Part shown: in pieces, positions 35,070-45,900 of the stretch
How the letters are laid out: every line of letters begins with the position of its first letter
Numbering within the stretch: position 1 is the first letter of the stretch
Assembly: GCF_029227915.1 (NCBI RefSeq)
Contig: NC_079888.1
Coordinates: 9,221,001-9,285,000, forward strand
From: Hydractinia symbiolongicarpus
Taxonomy: Eukaryota > Cnidaria > Hydrozoa > Anthoathecata > Hydractiniidae
DNA: 64,000 nucleotides
Direction: 5' to 3'
Notes under the pieces: model-generated
What the model saw: only the letters and a program-made list of their open reading frames with translations
Databases searched by the model: none
What the model was told of the DNA's origin: nothing
Position numbers and translations under genes: made by a program

Positions 35070-37593
35070 ATGGGTAAGCACAATTTATTATTTAACGTAA
35101 ATGCGTTTTTTGTTACCTCGCATTTAACTATGTATTTTTTGCATTAGAATCCTCAAGCGATGCATCTGCCAATGAACATGCAGGGTAAAACAAAAGTTTT
35201 ACATTAATATCGAATTTTTTAAATCGTATTTATACAAAATAGCAAACAATATTGTTCATACATTTAATTATATCACCTTCGGTATGAAATTAATTTTTTT
35301 TTAGAAGTCAAAGAATCAAACTTATGTGAAGTTTCTGAAAGTAAGGAAATCCCCATAAGAAGGAAAGGTATATCTAGAGGTATGCTACTTTTGCCCAAAG
35401 ATATGAAGAAAAACTCACAATTAATGTAATTACCGATTCTTAGTTAAGAACAACATTAAAGACTTTTAGATCACATGAAAGACTGGCTTCAATGTACGTT
35501 AAATACCAATGACACTACTTATGTTGTGTCGAATACGTACGAAGCGAATAACTTAATTCGAAGCTACGAGATAGAAACTGTTTCAAAGTTCAGTATCCAA
35601 GTATCAACTAAAGACTTTGGAGACACAGGTATTTACATGTGTATTAAGGAAAAATGCATTCTGTAGAAAAAAAACTTTGTTTTCACACACATCACTACGT
35701 TTAGACATGTACTCAAAAAAGCAAAAAATACGCTGGGAGGAAGAAGGTTTGGAATTTGATGGAATACCTTTCGTTGTTGTTAATGCGAAAAGATTGGATT
35801 GTCACCATGGTAAAGACAGACGATTTTACTCGAAACAGAAACGTAAAGATAAGAAAAATACATTAAAGGTAAATTATTTGACCTGTAGTTATATACTACG
35901 CACTTTCATATAAAACAAAACGAGAAAAATAACCGCCTGCTTTCTTTTGAAGATGACTGATCATAACTTCCGAAAATCTAACTTGTTTTTGCAAGACACA
36001 AAAAAGTTTGGTTGTGAGGCCGAAATTAAATTAACAGAGCTCATAAAATTTCCTGAGTATAAGGTTTGTATTCTGTGCTATTCTTTAATTTTCTGCAAAA
36101 AATATTTATATCTGATCTGATCATTACTGTACTCTTTCTGTTCATCCAATATAGATCAATGACAACACCACATGGAAAAGAGCTAATGGATCAACGTTAC
36201 TACGACAAGCATTGAATTTTTCGCAGTTTTTAAGAAGTTTCCAAACTGGACGTGGTATGATCTGTCACCATTATATATCAACAGTCCATTTATCACCCTA
36301 GATGATATAGCTAACCCGCTGTTGGAATCGGAATCTTATGCAGAGGATTTTCACCAACCCGAGGAACAAGTCAGATTCGATGATGAACAGGAGAAAGTAA
36401 AAACCTGCCTGTTCAAAAGTCCTGGAAAAGGAACAAGGCTGGTTTGTGTAGGAAAGTTTTGAAGGAACTTGTCAACGACTCATATTTAGTTGAAGCGGAT
36501 GACGTTTTAGGCGAACGCAGGATTATTAGGACTAAAAGATTTATTGTCGAAATCTGCTCCAAAGGAAAAAGACATCGCTTAGTTACCATCTTCATCAAAA
36601 CCCAACTTCAAATCATTTCGATTACCGATGAGAAAAAGGAAAGAGACCACTTCGTTGCCAATGTGAAAAGATTCAGAAAAGTTGAAGCGACTGACGATTT
36701 CATGAATTCTCAGAACTTAGTATCGGAGATTGTTATAGAGGAACAGCCGCTCAATCAACATTGTTTCGAAGTTGATCAACCCGTTTATATCATATCTGAT
36801 GATAGTAGCAATGGTGATGCCGATGAAATGATGGTTGGTGTAAAAAAATTCTCTTTGCCTGATGGTGAAGTTGATATAATAAAAAACAACGAAATGTTAA
36901 CTGATGTTAGCATAAATGCGGCACAAGATATTCTGAAAAAACAATTTTCGAGCAACGGATTTCAGGACACGCTCCTTGGCCAACATTTGGAATTCTGTAA
37001 GTTAGGAGAAAAATTTGTGCAAATCTTACACAATGGAAGCTTTCATTGGGTTGCCGTTAGCACTATAGGCTGTTCAAAGAACACTATTAATTATTATGGT
37101 AGCTTATATCATGGTAGAATAAAAGACCATATTAAGATGCAGATATGTACTTTAATGGTGTGATAGCGATGTTCTCGTAATTAATGCGATCCCTTGTCAG
37201 CAGCAAAACAATAGTGTAGATTGTGAAATATTTGCATTCGCATTTTTATATTACATCTTGAAAATGGTGTCGATAGAACACATAACAATGCGTTCTGATG
37301 CGATGCGAAAACACTTTTTAAAGTGTCTAGAAACAAGTAAGTTTTCGGACTTTCCTCTGGAGAAAAAACCCGGCGTATTGTAAGCAGAGAGCCATGTTCC
37401 AATGAACCTCTACTGTACTTGCAAGCTACCTTGGTTATGGTACCACAAGAAATCCAAGGATATGCACATGGCACAATGCGATCTGTGCTCTTTGTGGTAT
37501 CATCGTAAATGCGAAATTATTTGCGACAAGGTATTTGCAAACAAAAAAGCAAAATGGCAATGCTCGAAGTGTGTTTCACTGAAAAAACAGTAA
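35070..37593 (+). pseudogene. Decayed CaRF-like / C48 (ULP) protease / PHD-finger gene
   Basis: The 5' part still has clean exons: 35305-35367, 35470-35628, 35706-35868, 35953-36063 and one from 36155, with tentative tiny exons from an ATG at 35070. It encodes WEEEGLEFDGIPFVVV, CHHGKDRR, QDTKKFGCEAEIKL and IKFPEYK, a pattern like the DNA-binding region of calcium-response factor (CaRF). From about 36225 the frame shifts more than once. 36444-37163 carries INAAQDILKKQF and ILHNGSFHWVAVSTIG (protease His), then NTINYYGSLYHG where the catalytic Asp expected before SL is Gly. After a further frameshift near 37160 comes VDCEIFAFAF (Cys region), a stop near 37380, and a PHD finger at 37402-37593 (CTCKLPW, CDLCSLWYHRKC, WQCSKC). 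I know such C48/PHD proteins as repetitive genes of cnidarians, probably transposon-borne. This copy cannot make an active protease. Confidence 0.7.
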
Positions 37594-37798
37594 AATGAAC
37601 TGAGCTTATATTTTTATTTATCTTTCAGAATATAAAAACAGATTCCGAAACTAGCTTTTCATATGTTTTCACAAACCCACAAGATAAGTTGCCCCCTGGG
37701 TTTCAATGTTTTGCGGAAATGCAATATTGCATACATTAAGATCCGCTAATTATGCAATTCTAGTTGAATAAATTACTAACCTTATTTGTTAAATTTAC

Positions 37799-37987
37799 CT
37801 GAGTTTGCACTATGAAATTCTTCATTAAATCTATCACGCTGGGCATAAAGATGAAAACGAAAGCGTCTTGTCTCTCAGTCACAAGAATCTCTGGTTCTTG
37901 TGTGACTATGGTCTCATCGAGCAATGCAGCAACCGTCGTAGGTGGGATTGGATATATGAAATTTACCAGATTGGTAGAGCTGCCCAT
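37799..37987 (-). CDS. Putative first coding exon, unrecognised gene
   Basis: Minus-strand ATG at 37987 opens 63 codons ending at a CAG/GTAAAT donor (phase 0). The protein reads MGSSTNLVNFIYPIPPTTVA and contains ILVTERQDAFVFIFMPSV. It has coding character but no family I recognise. The phase fits the exon at 34214-33987; if they belong together, the decayed protease gene lies within the intron on the other strand. Confidence 0.4.
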
Positions 37988-38939
37988 TAAATAATTTTCA
38001 TATTATGTATTTTTTTAATTTGTAGCTAGCTAGCTAGCTATGTCTTATCTGTTTAAACCATTTTGGATGGTACTGTTGTGTAACTTACCGGGGTTTTAAA
38101 TCTCCCCTGATCTGGTCAGACTGAATCAGACAAAAAGCTGAAGAATGGTGACAAAAGTTGATCTTTAGGGCACATATTGTCAGGGCACTCAATAAACATA
38201 AGGCCACCGTCAATAATATGTTTGCCTATAGCATCATTTCTAATTACAAAAGTGAGTCCGTCAGTCGGTCGGATTAAAATTTTCCCCAGAAAATTACAAA
38301 AATACTATATTTCGCAGCCATATTTTGTTATTTGTTTTAAACGTACGCCAGCTGTATTTTTAGCCTCCATTTCAAGTTGATTTTTGTCAGTCAACGTCGT
38401 TCCCATGGTTTTTGCTTGTATTGCTGCATAAATGCGAAGCAGAAAAATATAGCACTGAGTAGCGCAGCGCCGTCCCCTATCAAAATAACATTCAGACGTA
38501 ATAGCCGTAATTCGGAGGACCGCTGAAAAGGTCAAAGAAAATGGTGGATTTTGTTGCGTATCGAAGGTTCATGGATAGTTCGATTGATTTATTCAAATTT
38601 ACTGACTCCCCGACTCGACTTTTGCCTTTCAAAGTGAGTCGGTCGGGTGATGCTAACCAATTATATTTTTGAGGGTGGCCTAATACAGGAAGGACATGGC
38701 TAGTTCACCGGTTACCGTTTTTTTAAGCTCAAAATCAAAGTGCCGGTAAATTTAAAAACGGCATGTGCGCAACGATATTTAAGAAATTGACATGGTAATT
38801 AATTCAACCAGTTAACTCGATGAAGTATGTTATACACCTGGATCTCAACAATGCAGTTTTTTGCAAAATAACATGAATGGTGTTTGAAAGCTACCGGTGC
38901 TTTAAGTTGAAAATTACTTAAAACGGTGGTACTGGTAAT

Positions 38940-39240
38940 TTAAGCATTTTAAAGCTTAAAATGCCAGGTTTTTTCATAAGAATAAGTAGACTTAGAGGGC
39001 TGGTTTTTTGCAGAGATACTTCGAGCAACGTTTTTTTCGTAAAAGAAAGCATACTTAGAGTGCAAGTTTTTTTCACAAGATACTTGTTAGACTTAGAGTG
39101 CCGTTTTTTTGCAGAGATACTTAGCTAGAGTGTCAAGTTTTTTAAGAGTTTCATTAGACTTAGAGTGTTGGGTTTTTTTAGAGAAAGGGCACTGTTTTTT
39201 TCCCCAAGAGACTCATTAGGGCACCATTAATTGCTTCAGG
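38940..39240 (+). repeat. Degenerate tandem repeat, unit about 50 bp
   Basis: At least five imperfect units with the core ACTTAGAGTG, then a G/T-rich run of T, then AGAGATACTT. Confidence 0.6.
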
Positions 39241-39580
39241 TTCCAGAATAATAACACAAAATCTATAGAAAACAATGTATTTCTATTGAAATGTTGTATC
39301 TACATACAACTCGTTCAGTATGCATTGGACTATTTATAGAAATTTAGGGGGAATGGGTAGGAATGTAGGTGCCTCCTTCATGCTTCTTCACATGCATAAA
39401 CATATATAATGCATATCCTGAGCGCCAGGTTATGCATTATAGTCATCTTTATGCCCTTGAGCGTCATGTGCAATGACTTGTATCAACATATTACTTGCCT
39501 GAAGGGCTGACGAAGGAGGCCTAACATACCTACCAATTAAATTAAAGGCTACCTACAGACTCGTTGCTTCTACCTCTGGA

Positions 39581-41679
39581 CTAAAACCTGGACATACATT
39601 GAGCCAAAAAAATGCCAGGGAAACCTTGAGGCAGAAGCAATTTGTCTGACTGGGTTGTACTGCACCCTCCTATAACAGCTTTGATGCAGTTGTCTTTAGT
39701 TGCATTGGAGACGTCTATGATATTTCTCAATGCTCCTATTCCATTGCACCACGGTGATAAATTTATTTCGCATCTCATATCCACCATTCGTAGACATATC
39801 TATGACATAAAATAAAGAAAAAATAGGTGAAGGGTGGGAGGGTGGGTCACTGTACGCTTAAGGTACATCTGAAGAACTTTCGTAGTGTGAGGTGTTTGGG
39901 TTTTATATGCAGCCATTAATAATTAAGACCTGAGTAGAGTCCAGTTCCTTTGCAGGCAAGTCACACTTATATCCCTGGCATCCTTGAAGATTAGGTCTAT
40001 TATTAGAAACCAACATCCACAGTGCAAGGCTCCACCAGATATGCTCAATGACTAAGGTAAACTAATGTAATACTAACTTATGTATACTAATCACAAGTGC
40101 AAAAGAGCTGTACTTCTGTCACCAAAATTAACATGAGCAAAACTTGCAGTTTAGCTACATAATTTTGCAGAGATAGTGCTGGGTTTTTTTAAAAAAGCTA
40201 TCTAGTGCCCCCCCCCCCTATTATTTATTATTATTATTAAAACATTGTTTTTTTAGTAAGAAACTTAGTTTTTTGGAAAGATATTAGAGTACTTTTTTTA
40301 AATATTTGATCAAAAAATGCAATGAGAAGAGTACATTTTAAAATGAACTTAAAAATATTTATTCACTTGTCATGCCATGCCTATTCAAACTGTATTGATA
40401 AAGAGCATCCTTTTGGCATCCAGAGGGTATGTCTGGTATGGGGTTCGAAGTATCATATTTATTAAAATGTGTATGCCTGACACTTTCTAAAGGATCTCAA
40501 CGTCTGTAGTTTTGCTTTTCCATTGATCAAGGTGATAATTAAGAGAACCGGATCTGAAATTATTTACTCTTAAGTAAATCCTTAAAGCCTCAATCTTTCT
40601 TACCTCTAGAATTAGTTTTTCCTGTTGGTGGATTTTGGGAAGCTGTTGTTGTTGTATAGTTTCTGTATCGTTTCCAAGGCCCATTGTGGTAGCTTGTAAG
40701 AGGGCCCTTTAATTGATGCTGGCTCAAGTTTTTTTGTGACCTTTTTCTTTTGTTGCCAAGCCTATGTACTCCTTAGGTCAACGATGATTTGATTAGGTTG
40801 TGCCTAATCTGATTTAGCATTTGGAGGTCTTACCCGCTAGGTTTATTGCTTTCTTCAGGTGGTTTGTATCAATGTTGAAGCAGTCTTTTTCAGGAGAGGC
40901 GTGCGATCACACGTGCATGCCTTGGCACATGCCTAAATCGTTTCAGGCGTGTGATTAATCGTACGCCTGAAAAATAAATATCGAGTTTTCAAAATCAACC
41001 TATAAAATCCATTTTGTAGCGTGCGATGGCAGCCCTTGAAATAATTATTGGAGAGTTGTCTGAAAAATAAACAATAAATATGAAAATGACAGTATAGTCA
41101 TGCATACTATTTCGGACATGTAGAAAAGGAAGTTAAGATTGAGAGAGCTATACCAGTAGACGCTCGATCATCGTGCTTGGGGTTCACGATTTAAAACGTC
41201 CCCCACTTTTCTACCGCAAGATGAATGCACAACAAAACTAACCTCGGAGCCCGTATCGCAAGCGTAACATTCTTTCCACGTGCGTTTTACATCACACGCG
41301 TTACTTGATTTACACATGCAAATCATCGCACACATATTCAAATATTACTGAAAAAAATTGTTGAAGCAGACAAAGCTCTCAGGAGTGTGGTAAATGACAC
41401 CAAGTGCATATTCCGAATAATCTCTTGCATTTTACATCAGTTGACTTATAGAAGTTTTTTTCCTATTTCTGTGTTGATACGTTTGTGGAGTAGGAAGTTG
41501 CGGCTGGATGGTATAACTGCAATTTCCAACTTCTGCTTTAGGCGGTTTCCTTTGAGCCACTTTTGCCAAAATTTGCCTGGCACTATTGATGTGACTTCTG
41601 GGCTGAAGGCCTTTCTATCGTCTTCATAATGATCAGTGAACTTTTGCCAGTATTCTTGGACTGGCTGACTGACATTCAA
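39581..41679 (-). pseudogene. Decayed coding scraps of an unidentified element
   Basis: Three minus-strand stretches look like former protein: 41679-41446 (VQEYWQKFTDHYEDDRKAFS, then WQKWLKGNRLKQK), 40760-40487 (LPQWALETIQKLYNNN in one frame passing into LEVRKIEALRIYLRV in another) and 39787-39581 (WCNGIGALRNIIDVSNATKD). Frames change within them and there are no splice sites that join them. The second stretch faintly recalls a helix-turn-helix of homeodomain type. I cannot name the source; an old mobile element is likeliest. Confidence 0.3.
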
Positions 41680-41697
41680 TCTTCTTGAGTACCTGGA

Positions 41698-41747
41698 TCT
41701 GTCAAATTTGCTAGCCAGATAAAACTCTGGCTAGCAAATTTGACAGA
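41698..41747. repeat. Perfect hairpin, 22-bp arms, 6-base loop
   Basis: TCTGTCAAATTTGCTAGCCA(GA) at 41698-41719 is exactly mirrored at 41726-41747. Confidence 0.9.
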
Positions 41748-42948
41748 CCGCACTAGGACGATGGGGTTTGTCAAGTAACTATACGTTTTGCCATGAAGTT
41801 GTTCATACTATCTAATGTATGATGTATCCAACTCAATTCAGCCTTCTGTCCCTTGGATACTATTACTACTTGTTCCACTACAACAAAAGTATAATATGTA
41901 CACACGTTTACATGACCACTTAGTACTTCATGTCACTTTGCGTCCGTTCACAGTTGTTTTCAAAAACAAAAAAGGAAATTTATAGAATCCCAATCTTGTT
42001 TGAATAATAGGATCAGAGGCTACTATTACTATTCCTTGAACAATCAGCTAATTAATCAAAAAACACCATAATCAAAAATATTTCTTAGATTTCGTCAAAC
42101 AAAACTTATAGAGTTGAAATACCATTAGTAAAAAACAAAAGCAAGACAAGTTATTCTAGCCCCCATCACCACAGTGGAATGCAGGTCTATGAATAAGAAA
42201 ATACACCAGAGCAATAAATCGATCCCCCAAGGTTACAATATTTTAAACTGGGCGAGCAATCTGAATAAATAGAATAAGTTTATAAACACATATTTTATCA
42301 CGGTCTTTTGTGTGAGCAAGAGCAATTGCTCTCTCCTTATTGATAGGCCTGGAGTTTGAAAATGAGGGAGGACTTATTTGTGTTATAAATTTGTCATTCT
42401 GTATTTGTATTTTTGATAAAACTGGATAATCTTATCATTGCTTTTCCTTAACTATATGTTGAAGAAGCTTCTAGACACGGTATTGACATTGAATCTGAGT
42501 GCTTTAACAGTTAAACTTTAAATTGTTATATGAAATGTTTTTTATCGGTTAACGTTTTGTTGAGTTAGATTTAAAATCATTTCCAGTGCAATTTGTTTTT
42601 TCGTGGTTGTTTACATTATGCTAACATTTTTCTTAATGGCTGTTAAAACTGCTCCATATCTCATTTTTAATATGAAAAAACTGACAAGTTCCAAAAAAAA
42701 TTCTACTTGGCGCTATAGTTTGACCATGTTGGGTGATGACAAATACATTTAATACCACTATTATTTAACAAGTCATCTGAACTTCTTGCACTTGGTTTTT
42801 AAAAGCAATTTCATGACTGGATCCTAAAATGGCCACCTAGGCATTTATTTTTATACACCCACCCCTACTTTTGGGAAAATTATTGACCAAAAATTTCAAA
42901 CTACATTTGTTCTCTTTTTTTATAAACTTTAGATTTTTAGGTAAAAAG

Positions 42949-45900
42949 ATGTTTTCTTACATAGCGGGACTAATTGGTGTCTTTACAGGTGGAAACACTG
43001 TGAAACAAAAGACAGAAGATTCTAAGTTGGAGGAACCATCACTTGTTTCTGACAGGGAAAGTGAAAAAAGAAATAAGAAGTCGTTTCATGGCACTGTTAC
43101 CAGCTATTTTAATAATTGTGGTCTAATAAATGATCACATATATTTTACAAGCAGTGTAGTATGTGGTGGTGAGGAGGCTCAAGTTGGTGATGATGTTTGT
43201 GTGGAAGCATCTAGATCTCACTCTGAAGGTGGCTGGGTGGCACACAAAGTTCAGATAACATCGTTATGGGTTACCGATGAAGATAACAGGGATAAAAAAC
43301 CATTGAAAGATAAAGTGATAGGAACTGTTAGTGCATGTAACTTTAACACCATTTCTATCAAAATGAACATTGAATTAAATGTGAGTTCACAGAAATTAAA
43401 ACTAGGCTACAAACCTTTTAGGGGCGATTTAGTTCAAATAGAAATATGGCGTAAACATGATGATGATTTTTCAGACATTATTGTTGAGGAAAACATTATA
43501 TCCATTTCTCCTCTTCGAGAGAAGAAGATCCATGGCACTGTCACAGAAATATTTTCTGGTTATGGTTTTATTAATGATGATGTATATTTTGCTTTTAATT
43601 GTTGCGAGAAAGGTTATAGAACAAAGAAAGGCGACCCAGTTGTAGCTTTCGTCATCGAGTCAAAACAAAAAAGAGGGGATTGGAGAGCTATAAATGTTTC
43701 GTTAAAGAAAACAAAGAAACATGATATGAATCATGTTTCTCCTGTTAAAGTAGACAATTATGGTGCTGTCCTAGCAAATAATCATGGTGTTAACATAACA
43801 AAAGTTGATTTTGGTGATGTTGATGTTAATGAACTTTGTAAATCTGAAATTTGCATCAGGTAAATTTCCTTCTTATGCATCTAGTTTAAAAAATTAGACC
43901 CCACTCCTAATGCAAGCACTTGTATCAGTGTAGTCCCAATACACATACTAAATTAATGGCTGCCATTGAAAATAGAAGAAATTTTTGTATATAATAGAGT
44001 AATAGCCTTTTTTTGTAACCAGTTGTTAGCTGAATATTCTACAGGGGATTGTACAGATTTCCCACATCGCTATTTCATGCATTCTTGCCTGTCTTGCATT
44101 ATTTGGACAGTTATAACAGCATTTTCATTTACAAAAACTCTCTTTTTTTAATTGGCTTAGACACAGAGTAATAGACTAGTTTGTGCATCAATCAATGCAC
44201 TGTGTGAAGCTACCTTGAGTGGGAAAAATACGGAATCTTGTATTCTTTTAAGAACATTTAAAATTCAGTATTTTTGATTTATATGTTTATTAAATTGGAC
44301 AGTTGTTTTCAAAGTCAGGATAACGTTAAAAAGCAAGTTTATTTAAAAAAAAATCCATGAAAATAATTCATTCGATTAAAACGTTGGTCAAATTGGGTTT
44401 TCTTGACCTTAATTTTTCGGGAAATAAAAAAAAACGAATTGAACAAAAACTTGCCAATAATTTGCCAATAATAAGCACTCACAAAATACTAGCATTTTCC
44501 TGGCTTTTTTTGTTACCATGTGTTTTGCTTTACCCCTGCTTTATAACCTTTCCTATTTTAGCAACTCTGGAAAAGAAAATGTGTTTTTTTGTGAATTGCA
44601 AGAAGCACAAAACATGAATTTAAAAGTTTGTAATGATGATAAAAATCATCCAACAGGTGACTTTAATTTTTTTCTCAGTCATATACACATAACCAATTTG
44701 ATCCTATAATTTTGAACTTGATTTCACTTAAAGCTAACTCCCACTTTATAACATTGCTTCACCATCCAACAGTTGACTTTAATTTTATGTTTCTTGTCAC
44801 CAAGACGATAAAAGATAAAAGAACAGGAAGCAATGGAAAACTATATATCAATAACGTCAGTAAATTTTTGAGTTTTGATATCGGATTCCTTGGAATTTGC
44901 TGGAAGCATCTTGGCAGCTGTAAATCTTGTAGCTTGGTATTGGCATCAAAACAAAAAATCATGCCAACATAACGGAGAAGTGACCAAAGTGGTGAAACAC
45001 ACAACCTTTGGCATTAACTTTTTTGTTTTTGACATCTATTTCCAAAAAAATTCTTTTTTTGTTCACTTTAAATTGATCTCCATAATGATTAAGCTTTATC
45101 AAACATTTAAAATCCAAATTTATCAGAATGCAAACATTTAAAGTTGTTTGTTTAAAAGTAAATGCCTTTACAAAAACAGGTGTGTTTCGAAATTTGGCTA
45201 TTGGCTTTTTTGTGTTTTAAAGATTGACAGTTGGCTGCATCCCTTATGCATTAGCATTTCTACTAACAAATTTTATAGAGGGAATCAATCGTGTCTAAGA
45301 TGGTCTGAAATATGTCACTGGAAAAAAGGTAATTATTGTCTATCTATTCTAACTGTTAGTATATTTGTTTTCATTTCAGAACATGGCTTGAGAAACATAC
45401 TTATACGATCTGGTGAACAAAAAAAGTTGCCAATTGAGTTTATTCCAAGGTAAATATCTTAATAACAGTAAGGGCAGTAACTTGTGAGTATTACATAAAA
45501 GCTTGAAATATCTTTTTTACTAATTGTTTGGGAAAAGAAAAAATCACAAATTGCAAGAATTCAGAAATGGGTTTCTACTTTTAACTTTTTTATTTATTTT
45601 TATACATTTTTAAGTGATACAACCTGTGTTTATTGTAATGTATTGGTATATTTTCTTTGTCATCATTTTAAAGAATTTAATACTTCTTTGACGCACTGAG
45701 ACTATTCCCCTAAAGGTATCTTGAACATTTAAAATCCTTTTTTTTAATTCCAAATGAAATTTCCAACAGTGAAATGTGAGATTTATGTTAAAGATTTAAA
45801 TGAAACAAGTGAAGTTAAGAAAGTCACCATGACATTTCATGTTTATCTGCAATGCCCATGTACAACAAGAGGTAACCTTTTTACCTCCTACAGACATGTA

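Larger units (their letters stand above)
37988..42948. other. Intergenic region with degenerate repeats and coding scraps
   Basis: No intact gene. Contains an AGCT repeat near 38025, a degenerate tandem tract (38940-39240), a poly-C tract near 40207, GTGCGATCGCACGCC-like words near 40890-40970, scraps of old minus-strand coding sequence (39581-41679) and a perfect hairpin (41698-41747). The last few hundred bases must include the MOV10L1 promoter or a 5' non-coding exon. Confidence 0.5.
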
